Assembly (NCBI RefSeq): GCF_000611645.1
Contig: NW_014013005.1
Coordinates: forward strand, 1-22,879
Source: Monoraphidium neglectum
Lineage: Eukaryota; Chlorophyta; Chlorophyceae; Sphaeropleales; Selenastraceae
Reading direction: 5' to 3'
Length of the DNA stretch: 22,879 nucleotides
Both the position numbers and the translations under genes were made by a program. The stretch's first letter is position 1. Every line of letters starts with the position of its first letter. The notes beneath the pieces are model-generated. The model worked only from the letters and a program-made list of their open reading frames with translations. It was not told where the DNA came from and searched no databases. Of the stretch, positions 1 through 9,879 are shown piece after piece.

Positions 1-206
1 GCCCCGATTCGGGACTGGGAGATTGCCGGCCGTGCTGCTGCACTCCCAGTCGCGACCTCAACCAGACGCCCTCTGTAACAAGGGCACCCACGTCCTGCGG
101 CCGGCCACCAGCCTGGCAGTCGCGGCGCCCCGGCACCCCACAGTGGATCCGCCGCGCCCTCGCTCCCCCCACGTCGCATCCAATCCGCCCTGCCCCCCCC
201 CCCCAC

Positions 207-1921
207 CTGGTCCATATACACGCCGCCGAGGGGCACCTCCGCGGTGCCCGTTAGGCACAGCGGGCTGTCCACGATGCTGTACACCTGGGGCACACAGCGC
301 GCAGGGCGGCGGGCCTTACTTCGCATTCTGCGGCCGTCACCCGCTCCCAGGGCTGTCGCGCCCAGCCCTGCAGGACACCTGCCTGGTACTCTCTCTGAAA
401 GCAGCTCCACCCCCGCCCGCCTGCGGCGCGCAGCCGTGCGGCTTTGCGCCCTTGGCCCCAGCGCGCTCCACCCGCCCCTTGCGCCACCGCCACGAACACA
501 GCCGGGCTGGCATTCATGCGCCCGCCCCCCAAACGCACCAGCCCCCACCCACCTGTGTGTTGTCAGCGCGGGGCTGGAAGCCGCACTTTTCCAATACCGA
601 GGCCTTCACCAGGTCTGGCGTCATCATGGGCGTGAACCCCACCCTCGTGACCTGGGAGTTTAAGTATTTTTGAGCCGGGGTAGCAGATGCGTGGTGTGTG
701 CTTTGGTGAGGGGGCAGCAACTGCAGGGCGGAATGGGGGTGGTTAGTGCTGGAGTCGGTGTGCATGCAGCCGCAAGAAAGCAGGTGCCCGAGGGGCCCCG
801 CAGCCGCCAGCTGCCGACACAGCCTATGCCAACATCTGCTCGGATTGCAGCACAGCGAGCTAGCTGCCGCACAGTCGCGCGCACTCCGGCCCTGCCGTCA
901 GGCCTCCGTTCCAACCCCGCGGTCAAACCTTGGTCATCGCGTAGTTGACCAGCGCGAGCTCGAGCAGCGCCGCCGCGTTCTTCAGGTAATAGAACTTTGA
1001 CCCCGACACCTCCGCCGCGGCCTCGAAATCCAGCAGGCCGAGCGCCTCACCCAGTGTCACGTGGTCCTTCGGCGCAAACCCGAAATCCCGCGGCACGCCG
1101 ACCGTGCGCAGCAGCGTCGCGTTGTCCTCGCCGCCGGCCGGCACGTCGGGGTGCGTCAGGTTGGGCAGCCGCTGGCCCTCGACCTGCAGGGCGTTTTCGA
1201 GGGAGGTGAGGCGGGCCTCCACGTCTTCCAGCTGCTGCTTGAGGGCCTGGCCCTTGGAGATGAGCTGCTGCCGCGCGTCGGGCTCCAGCTTGCCCTGCCG
1301 AGTGTCGGGTTGAGCGCGGCAGGTGGGTGCAAGCAGTTGGTGAACAACACTTGCGAGTCGCCCATACTACACATGCATTATGTCGGCAGCTAGACACAGC
1401 AGCTCGATGGCAGGGCGCAGCCCCGACCCATGTGGCAGCCATGGATCGAGGCATGCCGGCAGTGGCGGTGCGGCACAGCAGTGCCGTTGCAGCACAGCGC
1501 GCCAAGCAGCGGCGATCGCTGCAGCCGCTGGGGGTGCACCCACAAAGCACATTGGCTAGAATATATTATCAGCCGTTCCCCACACCTTCATAGCCGCGCT
1601 GTTCTCGTTCCGACTGGCTCGCAGCGAGTCGCTCTCCTGCTTGAGCCGCGTGAATTCGTCGTACAGCTGCGCCACGCGCGCAGGATCCCCAGGGCTGTTA
1701 CGGAGCTTGCAGTTGTCGGCAATCAGCTGCAGGTTGTCCCTGACAAACTTGAAGTCCAGGTTGGCTTTGAAGGCCGGCGCCACGGATGGCAGCGCCGTAG
1801 TGGCCACCTCGGCAACTGCATTGCTGCGGATCGACACGCGGCTGCTGGCGGGGCAGAAAGGCCGCAGGCCGCGGACGCCATGCCTGGCCCAGATCGCGGA
1901 TTGGCTGCCGCAGAAAGCCAT
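207..1921 (-). CDS. Seryl-tRNA synthetase, organellar type (3' end outside window)
   Basis: Class II aminoacyl-tRNA synthetase that charges tRNA-Ser with serine. Exons on the minus strand, in transcript order: 1921-1586, 1294-929, 651-553 and 284-207, giving 293 residues so far. The last visible donor is at 206-205 and the gene runs off the left edge; no further exon is recognisable in 1-204. Residues about 1-50 are rich in Arg, Ser and Ala, look like a plastid or mitochondrial transit peptide, and precede LDFKFVRDN. The next stretch, through the second exon, is the long antiparallel coiled-coil arm that binds tRNA-Ser. The catalytic domain follows with [30 protein letters not shown] and the serine-site loop TGTAEVPL (T281, E283). 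All introns are phase 0. I chose the ATG at 1921; in-frame ATGs at 1939 and 1972 would add 6 or 17 residues. The family call is confident; the compartment is inferred. Confidence 0.93.
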
Positions 1922-2555
1922 GACGCCCCTCTGCAGCATAGAGTGGGCTTGAAAGCCGTCGATGTTACACACACAACTGAATGATGTGCGTTGGTGTTGA
2001 TCGTTTGCGAGCGAGGGGACGGTTGGCGGTGAAGCGCTGCAGGTGGCAGAGTGTTTGTGGGTGTCGCCGCCAGCAGGTGGCGTGGCATGCCTGTGTTAAA
2101 GCATGGATTTAGCAACTCGCATGTGCTTGCGGACGCGACCTTGCGCGAGGGCAGACTTGGCATACGGTTGACTGGTCAAACTAAGGCGCCAATCAGCAAG
2201 GAGCCTCTGCGCCCCCACACCCTGCGCACACGCCGTTGCGTCCTTCGCGACTCAGTCCGCACCCACGCAACACCCCCCCCCCACACACACACAACAGCCA
2301 ATGCGCTTGCATTCTGTTGCTCCAGCGCCAGGCATGGACTCGTTGCGCGGTTGTGCCTTTACACTGCGCAGCGCCGCTGCTCATCGTCCCTGATCACCGC
2401 TCGTGGGAAAATGGGCAGGCCGAAATAGCGGAAACGGTTTCGTCGAACACACATCGCACAAACGCAAATGTACACACTGAACCTGTGCAGCCCCAAAACC
2501 TGAACCAGCAGCACAGCAAACCGCCCCTTGATGCACCGCCACCAGCCGCGCCGCG
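1922..2555. other. Intergenic: seryl-tRNA synthetase promoter/5' UTR and 3' UTR of the phosphatase gene
   Basis: No coding segment with family conservation was seen on either strand. The interval must hold the promoter and 5' UTR of the minus-strand synthetase gene (near 1922-2350) and the 3' UTR of the upstream DNA-repair gene. A short C-run followed by AC repeats lies near 2269-2293. Open frames here are long only because the GC content is high. Confidence 0.6.
2359..2363 (-). terminator. Putative TGTAA poly(A) signal for the DNA 3'-phosphatase gene
   Basis: The plus strand reads TTACA, so the transcript reads TGTAA about 195 nt after the stop codon at 2556. TGTAA is the characteristic polyadenylation signal of chlorophyte algae. 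The motif is short, so chance occurrence is possible. Confidence 0.4.
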
Positions 2556-5500
2556 TCACAGGAAGGCTATCGCCGCCTCCTGCCGCTTGTTGCCCTCCTT
2601 GGCGATCGCCTCCCGCTTGGCAGCTGCCTCGGGGTCGGCGGCACCCAGCTCCACCTTGCCGGTTGTGAGGTACTCCTTGATCTGCAGGGTTGTGTTTGTG
2701 TGGCGGAGGGGGGGCATGTGGAGGGGGTGGCTGGGCAAAGGGGATGGTCCGCTGCACTAGTGTGGTTGTGAAAATGGGGGCGCTGCCTGCGGTTTGAGAG
2801 CGGCAGCTCCAACAGAAAAACGGGGTTGAGGCCCAGGGGGGGGGACACATCATGCAGCAGGTGGCTAGAGCCTGGGCGAGCCAGGCAACTCCAGCATTGT
2901 AACGATGAGCCAGTGGTGTGCATCCTTGCCTTGCGAAACTCCAGACCACCGCCGTGCGTGATTCGGGGCTCCCCCAAGCGCCCCTCCCCAAGTTGGGATG
3001 GCGCGGCTGTCATAGGACCCGCAGCGCGCGCACAACAGCGGCCAGCAGCTTTGGCCGCGGCACCAGGACCGGCAGCCGCGCACTGAGCAGCGGCGGGGCA
3101 TGTACAGGCTGCAACACCGGATGCTGCTGCCAGGAGCTACTGCCACAGCCGCTGCCGCTGCAGGTAGATATGTGTTTGCAGCCGCCGATGCCGCGGCTGC
3201 ATGGAACCATTGAAATGCTGCCGCCGCTTCCTTCGCCTCCAACCCCCCAGCCGTCCGCGGCGCCGCCAGGCCGCGGCCGCGGCCGCGGCCGCGCCGCTGC
3301 AGCCGCCGCAGCCGGCCGCCACCTGTCGCGGGGCGACAGCAGCAGCAGCGGCTGCGGCTGCGCGGCGCGGGTGCACGGGCGGCCGCGGTGGCTTCGCGTC
3401 AGCCCTCCTGCTTTGCACCTGACCCCTTTCCTGGCTTCAGCGCCCCTCAATCTCCGCCACCACCAGTCTGCACTCCACGAGGCATCACCACGAGCCCCAG
3501 GCCCCATGCGCCAACACACCGCGCACACGCGTGCCATTCACCTTGTCTACCGTCCCCTTGCCCACGCCTGGCAGCTTGAGCACCGCCTTGAGCGAGTCCA
3601 GCGTGATGGGGTCCTGGGGAGGGGTGCAGGGCGCCATCGCGCGGTTTTGGTGCACATAGAAGGCCGCGCCTTTCCAGGCGACCTGCAGACTCACTGCGCG
3701 TGTCGACAGACGGCTGTTACTCTCAGGCTCGGCCAGCGTTGGCAGGCACAGGAGCAGTAGCACTGGCGCAAAGCTAGCCGGCCGACAGCACGGACAGGCG
3801 TGGCTTGACGGTTGGATTGTGGCGGATACGGCCATAAACCAAGGGTCTGAGACAGCGCGCGGCTGCGCGTCCTTGAGGACCCCCAAGGGGAGGAAGAAGA
3901 GCAAAGGGGTGGGGTGAGCCCGGTGCCTCACTGAGAAGGTGGCCAGGCTGGTGACTGCCTTCTTCATGGCGGTGGCCTTCCACTTGTACTTGTCACTGGG
4001 GGGTGTTGAGGTTGAGGGGGAGGGTTTGAGATTTTGGGCGAAAGTCACATGTAACCTGTGTGTATCAGGCAGACCACACGTCTCAGGGGGTTGACTCACT
4101 GACAGGCTGGCCAGTGAGGTTCAAAAACACCGCCATTACCACCCTCCCCAAAACCAACACCCCCCATGATTGCCACCATGAAGCGACCACCATCAACCTC
4201 CACACCCGCCACAAACCCCACCGCTGTACCCTCTCCGACCACCACCACCCACTCACTCGCCACTGGTCTTGGCGGTGTCGAAGCACTCGTCTGCGTACGT
4301 GCTCAGGGCACTGAGCAGCTGCGCGTTGGGGCCCTCGCCCGCGGCCAGCGTCTCGCGCGCCGCCGCCCTGGCGCCCGCGTCCAGCGCCCGCTTGCCCTCC
4401 ATGGCGCTGCGGGTCACCCCAGGCGCGTCGCAGTGGTGGGAGGGGGGCAAATCAGCGGGGGCGTGCAGGTGCGGGAACGCGCCATTGAGCAGGGGCGAGC
4501 AGGAGAAAGGCACGGCAGGGGGCTGAGGTCATTGCGGGGGGTCAGCTGCTGATGCATTGGCGGTGGGAGCCCTGCAGGTGTCGCCGCTTTGGCAAGATAG
4601 ATCACTTTGATTCCCGGTTCGCGCCTGCGTGCCTCCGATTCACCCACCCGAATTCGTCATCCGGCAGCTTGAAGCTGATGCCGACCGCCTGAGCAAAGGC
4701 CCTGAGAGGTTTTGTCAATATTGCCGAGGCGTTTGGTGGGTTGGATTCGAAGTGCAAAGCACTTTGTATGCAAACGAGAGGATATGATAGGGTCACAAGC
4801 TATGTGCTCTCCGCAGGCGCCCTCCAAACCCCTGATTCTGATATCACCCACTGAGGCCACCCACTTGTCGCTGTCGCTGAAGTCCTTTATGCTGCCCGTC
4901 GCAGCGTCCGCCGGCCGCCCCGCCGCGTCGCCCACAAAAAAGGACTCGGAAAGGCCTGGCATGCGTGTTTTGAGGGAGAGCATGCAGGCGGGCGCCCTGG
5001 TTGACACACACGCTTCACTGCCGCCGGCGCCGCGGCGCAAAACTAGCACCCCTGCTTCCTGCTGCCACAGGAAAAGCAAGCCCTGAGTCCGCTAACAAAG
5101 CAGCCCTGCTGCACGTCTCATGCACGCCCGCTCACTGGGGGTGACGCCGCCGTTGCAGTTCTCAACCATGTAGCGCCACATGCCGGTCTCGGGCTTGCGG
5201 TACTGGTCGTTCTGGGGGGCCAGGAACACCTGCACAGGCACGTCCAGCTGCGGGCGCGGGCAGGCACGCGCGAAGGGGCCAGCCGTCTCGGCAAGGGAAG
5301 AAGCAGCACCGGTGCCAGTTTCAAGCGGGGCGAGCTCGGGGTCGCGTGCGGCTCATCCGTCGCGGATTGCAAGCACGCCTTTTTACCGGGTCAGGGATGT
5401 TTCGTGCCTGCAAACCCATCTTGCCAGCTGGTGCCTGAGGGCCAGGCCGCCCACACCCATGCAGAGCAAACCACCGCAACCGCCCCCACCCCACCTGCTC

Positions 5501-6877
5501 CACCACGGCCTCGACCCTCTTCTTGACGTTGTCTGCTGCCTTGAGGTCAACGGCAGACTTGATCTGGCCCTGGTTGCTGCGGGAGTCGAGGGGATGGGGC
5601 AGGAGGCCAAGGCAGTGGTAGAAGGCATGTGCTGGGAACCACGCGCAGCGCAGAGCGCGGGATGGGGCAGGGTGGCCGACCTGCGAGGCTGGTGCGTCGG
5701 GAGACAGCACCGGCACCTGCAGACTGAGTCACAAACACAATCGAGCCGTTGGCCGTGATGCAATCAATAGCAGACAAGCCAAACGTAGCTGTGGTCGGTC
5801 CATGGGCTTGCCACATCATATATCCAGATCACGCACCTGAAAATCACGATCTTGTAGCCGTCATCTGCGTACTCCTTGACCTTCTTGACCACGTGCTTGT
5901 TGTAGAACTTCCAGTCGGTGCTGTTGGCGGCAAACTGCCGACCCGATGCCGTGTTGATGAGGGTGCCGTCCTGGGGCAAGGGCCGCGATTGGCAGGTGGC
6001 TGTTGGGAGGCGATGAGATCCTGCAGGCGCACGCAAGGCAGCGCGCAGAGCTCCTTGTAGGGGTAGGGGGGAGGTTGAGGGAAGGGGTGCGACTGCTTGG
6101 TGCTCCCCATCGCCCTCACCAGGTCAAAAGCTGCGATCTTCTCGCCCGGCTGTGTTCCTCCAAAGTCCCTTCGTGACGAGCGAGCGGTGTGTCAGCGAGC
6201 GGTGTGTCAAGCGCAGCACGTGGGTTGGTTGTAGGGAGGGGCGCGGGTTGACCGCGGAAGCGTGCGCCTGAGTGGCCGCCGTCCGTGCCAATGCCGCCAG
6301 CTGTGCGTTGGTGAGACGGCGCAAGAGGGCAAGCGCCGCGGGATAGCCCAGCCCCTTTCAGGTGCGCCCGCTCCCCCCACACCCACAAACAAAACGAAGC
6401 ATTGCCGCGTCTCGTCCCCTAGCCAGGTCGCACAAGAGCCCACCTCCAGATCAGGTTGCGCCCCTCGTAGCTCCAGGGGTCGTCCGCCTTGGGCTGGAAA
6501 TCCTTCTTCTTGGCGGGCGCCCGCTTCTTCTTGGGCTGCTCGTCCTCGTGGCCGCCCTCTCCTTCCTCAGACCCATCGACAGCGGCCGCCTCCGCCTTTG
6601 CCGCGGGCGCCTTGCGCTTCGGCGCCGCGACGGCGGAGATCTTCTTCTTGGCGCCGGCCTTGGGCGCGGCTGCGGTCGCGGCCGCGGCAGGCTTCTTCTT
6701 GGCAGCGGCGGCCGCGGTGGGCTTCTTGCGCTTGGAGCCGCCAAAGTCGGAGTCGTCGGACGCGTCGGAGGCGCCGCCACCGGTGCTGCCTGCCGAGCCC
6801 TCAGACGCAGAGGGCTCAAACTCTGAGGGCTCCTCGCTCTCCGACTCCGACTTCTTGGCCTTCTTGCGGGGCGGCAT
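2556..6877 (-). CDS. ZDP/PNKP-type DNA 3'-phosphatase fused to a Pol-beta-like 8-kDa HhH domain
   Basis: Predicted nuclear DNA-repair enzyme that removes 3'-phosphates at strand breaks. Exons: 6877-6444, 6168-6120, 5970-5837, 5576-5495, 5247-5136, 4955-4865, 4701-4648, 4406-4257, 3995-3932, 3613-3542 and 2681-2556; 455 residues, phases consistent throughout. Residues 1-135 are a low-complexity Lys/Ala/Ser/Glu tail resembling histone H1, with likely nuclear localisation signals. Residues 145-319 are the HAD phosphatase: FDLDGT (nucleophile D160, acid D162), IVIFSNQ (about 202-208), YRKPETGMW (K251) and FFVGDAAGR (276-284). There is no P-loop kinase domain, as in plant ZDP, and neither a PARP-type zinc finger nor an FHA domain is visible. 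Residues about 340-430 resemble the Pol-beta 8-kDa domain, ending LPGVGKGTVDK then IKEYLTTGK, with K414 at the position of the Pol-beta lyase lysine (K72). The start at 6877 gives MPPRKKAKK. Phosphatase identity is near certain; lyase activity is inference. Confidence 0.9.
2682..3541 (-). other. Long GC-rich last intron of the phosphatase gene
   Basis: At about 860 nt this is the longest intron of the gene. It separates the exon ending TVDK from the exon starting IKEYLTT, a phase-0 junction that falls inside the helix-hairpin-helix motif. Around 3270-3295 lies a perfect run of GGCCGC-type repeats, followed by CAG/CGG-rich DNA to about 3375. Open frames through this repeat (Ala/Arg-rich on both strands) show no family resemblance and are rejected as coding. 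Confidence 0.6.
6180..6209. repeat. Two tandem 15-bp repeats in the first intron of the phosphatase gene
   Basis: The 15-bp unit GCGAGCGGTGTGTCA occurs twice with no mismatch (6180-6194 and 6195-6209). It lies just upstream, in transcript terms, of the acceptor of the small 49-nt second exon. Confidence 0.85.
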
Positions 6878-7346
6878 TCTGGGTGATGAGGGGATGGTTG
6901 GCATGCAATGGTAGGGGAACACAGACAGGGCACGCATGAGACGCCGCTCCGCCCTTGGGAAGCAGGCGCTTTGGCGTGCAGCGCACAAGCTCACGGCTCT
7001 TGGGCCACCACAGAGGCACAGCTATCATACGGCCTGAAGTGAAGGCCCAACTGCTTTACGTCGTTCTTACCTGGCGGGATTGAGATCTAGTGCTCACAAG
7101 GCGCCGCGGCACTCGAACGGCGATACAAATGGAATGTCAAATCTAAGGTTTTTCTGCGGATGCTGTGAATAGGCGATCTGCAAGCATACGGACGAGATCA
7201 TGCCGAAAGTCACCCAGTGACCCGCCATTTTGTGACCTCGCTGTAAACACGCAGTCTGCCGTGTATTGTACGTGACGCAGACTGTATTATTCTTTAAACG
7301 CAATGTCTTATGTCGTTGAACGAAGCTCCTCTACCCGACAACCAAA
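6878..7346. promoter_or_regulatory. Divergent promoter region between phosphatase and YacP-like genes
   Basis: The 469 bp between two divergent start codons (6877 minus, 7347 plus) must hold both 5' UTRs and both promoters. From about 7090 to 7330 the composition is distinctly more AT-rich than the flanking genes, as expected for a promoter. No convincing TATA box or named factor site was recognised. Confidence 0.6.
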
Positions 7347-9341
7347 ATGCTGCCGCCCACGAGTGGCCCCAGCCTGATCCGGCTGGAGGCGTGGCGGAGC
7401 AGCATCAGACGCCAACCGCGATGTGGCGAGCTGGTTTGCTGCGCGGCGAAGAAGGGGAAGAAACACTTAGCTAGTGGTGGCGGTTCGCAGGTGCGGCGGC
7501 GCTGCCGCGGTCCTTGTGTTTTTTGACCGCATGCGCCATGGGCAACAGCGGCAGCGCCACCTCAGGAACAGAACTAGCAGGGATTGATAGTTCTCGCACA
7601 AAGGCGCGCGTCCATGTTCTGTGCACCCTTCCGCCGGTGCGGTGCCATCACAGGGCGACGGTGGCGCTGCGCCCGGTGGCGCGCCCCCGCCCCCGCCAAC
7701 CATCGCGCCACCGCTGCGCAAGTCGTCCCGGCCGCTGCTGCGCTCCTCTTTTCGCCGGCGCAAGAAGACCGCCGACGAATACAGAGCTGAGCGGCAGGCG
7801 CAGGAAGAAGCTTCGCAGGAAGCCTCCCAGGGCCTCACCCTGTGGCTGGACAGCCCTGGGGACATGCTAGAGGCACACCGCGGCGGCGCCGGCGACGTCA
7901 GCGGCGGCAGTGCCGCGGCGGGCGCGGCCCGCGGCGGCAGCGGCGGCCAGCAGCCCCAGGGGCCCAGAAGGCTCCTCATCATTGATGGTGGGGGGCGCAG
8001 GATGAGGGCACACCAATTGGGGCGCGGCAGGCCTTGGCTCGGCCCGGACTGCCTCGCCGCCCGCGAGAGGCGCGCCCATCTTCTCTGCACCGCAGCCAGC
8101 AGCCTGCTCGACCAATGCGTATAACATGCTGCTGCGCACCCACCCCTGTATTACGCACATGAGTGAACCTTTCAGCCACTGCCACAATCGCGACCCCTCA
8201 CTCCATTGGCGGGCAAGCTCACTGCCTCGCTGACCCTGTATACACGTGCCCCTCGCCCCCAAATCCCCCCCATGCAGGCTACAACTTCCTCAACGCCAGC
8301 GCCCGCTACTCATCCGACGCCAAGGCCGGCCGCCTGGCATCCGCGCGCGACCGCCTGCACTCAGACCTGGGGGCCCTCGTCGCTACCTCCGGCGGCGGCC
8401 GCGCCGCGCTCGTGGTGTACGACGCGATGGGCTTCGCCGGCGCGGCCGGCGGCGCCGCCGGCCGCGTGCTGGAGCGCGCCGTGTCTGACGCCATGGAGCG
8501 CGTCGCGTCGCGCTTCCCGCCGCACAGCGTGCCGAACGCGGAGCGGCTGCGGTCGATGGCGGTGCAGGAGCTCGGGGGGCCCGACGGGTTTGATGATTTT
8601 GAGGGCGGCGAGGAGGTCCGGGTCGCGCCGGGCGTGAGCGCCGTCTTCAGCCGCGGCTGCGAGGCGGACACCTGGATACTGGAGGAGCTCGCCGACGCGT
8701 CCGCGCCCGACGCGCGCGAGCGCGCGGCGTGGCGGCGGCGGCGCGGCGGCGCGGTGGAGGGCGTCGCTGTGGTGTCGGACGACAGGCGCGTGCAGGACGG
8801 GGTCCTGTTTGCGGCGATGGAGGCGGCGGCGGCCGCGAGCGGCGGCGGCGGCGGCGAGGGCGGCGAGCTCGGCGGCGGCGGCGGCGGCGGCATGTTCCAC
8901 GGTCCGGGCGCGCCACCGTCGCTAATGGCGTGGGGGTGCTCTGAGCTGGACGCGCAGCTGGACGGCGCGCAGGCGCGCGGGCGCGGCGGCGGCGCGTCGG
9001 CTGCCTGGGCGCAGCTCGCGCTCGGCGGTGGCGCCGCCTTCGCGGCCACGGGCCGCGCAGCTGGGGGCAGGGGCGGATACGGCAGTGGCAGCGACAGCGA
9101 CGGCGGCGGCTGGCCGGACGGTGACTATGATGATGCGAATGATGCAGCCACAGATCATAGTGTTGATGCCGCCCCACAAATCGGGGTCCCGGCCGCAGCG
9201 GCGGACGTGTCTCACGCGGAGGCTCTGCTGACGCCCGACGGCGTGGCAGCCCTGTTAATCGAGAGGGGCGACGAGCTGGCGGCGGCGGACGCTGACCTGG
9301 CGGCGCTGCTGGGGCTGGACTTGGGGGGAGACCTAATTTGA
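7347..9341 (+). CDS. NYN/YacP-type RNA endonuclease-like protein, probably plastid targeted
   Basis: PIN-like NYN_YacP-family protein; the bacterial member Rae1 cuts mRNA on the ribosome and plants carry organellar relatives. Exons: 7347-7490, 7654-7987 and 8278-9341; 513 residues. Exon 1 was found because the exon-2 frame has a stop at 7588 and no ATG before its coding part, whereas ATG 7347 (context accaaaATG) opens a 48-residue segment ending in a phase-0 donor. The N-terminus is rich in Ser, Arg and Cys, like a transit peptide. Family signatures: RLLIIDG split by the second intron from YNFLNAS (D159), VVYDAMG (D208), FSRGCEADTWI (E288, D290) and VVSDDRRVQD (D327, D328), so the acidic metal-binding residues are present. 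A Gly-rich insert (about 345-365) precedes MAWGCSELDAQL, and an acidic, Leu-rich tail ends LGLDLGGDLI. Substrate unknown; compartment inferred. Confidence 0.88.
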
Positions 9342-9815
9342 AGCAATCGAGGTAGAGCAGCACCATCAAGACCTGCCTGCAGATGCGAAAAGCTTGTGTG
9401 ACTGACATCCCTCTATGGTCTCTGCACAGAGTAGGATGTGAGCCTACGGTCCGGTTTTCTTTGCTGTACAGGGTTTATATGCTCCGTGTCGCAGTAAAGG
9501 CGGCTGCAGGGTAGTTTTGACATCATGTTATCCTGATGGTGGGAAGCGCACTCCTTAGCAGGCCTTGCTTGTTTTGCACCCAGATAGGGTAGGCAGGCTC
9601 ATCTCACTGTCACTTGGGCGCTGCATTATGTTGCCGGCGGTGCGCCCCATTGTCACTGGCTGGCTACTGCACGTGACCGCGAGCGTGGGTGCGTGAAGGG
9701 TGTGTTGTGGTTTGTATGATGCCACCTCTTGCAGTTTGCGCCAATGGATTTCTTCCGAATGAAAGATTGCCATCATATAAACCCACTGCAGTCATCCAAG
9801 TGACATCAGTCGAGG

Positions 9816-9820
9816 TGTAA
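9816..9820 (+). terminator. Putative TGTAA poly(A) signal for the YacP-like gene
   Basis: TGTAA is read on the plus strand about 475 nt after the stop codon at 9341. It is the first TGTAA noticed downstream of the stop. Confidence 0.4.
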
Positions 9821-9874
9821 TCCCCACCTGCCTTGACACAGCATGGGTTCAACGCGGCCTCGCCAGCCGCTGCA

Positions 9875-9879
9875 TTACA
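9875..9879 (-). terminator. Putative TGTAA poly(A) signal for the acid phosphatase gene
   Basis: The plus strand reads TTACA, so the minus-strand transcript reads TGTAA about 970 nt after the stop at 10847. This implies a long 3' UTR, and the assignment is tentative. Confidence 0.3.

Noticed and set aside
1..206. A possible further seryl-tRNA synthetase exon at the left edge
   Set aside because: None of the three minus-strand frames resembles the expected motif-2 segment after the TGTAEVPL exon; the stretch reads as intron.
2918..3760. 280-codon plus-strand open frame through the GGCCGC repeats
   Set aside because: It runs antisense across an exon of the repair gene (3542-3613) and through the intron repeats, giving low-complexity Ala/Arg protein only.
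8306..9049. Long antisense frames opposite the YacP-like last exon
   Set aside because: Pro/Arg/Ala-rich shadows of a very GC-rich coding exon; the sense frame carries all conserved nuclease motifs.
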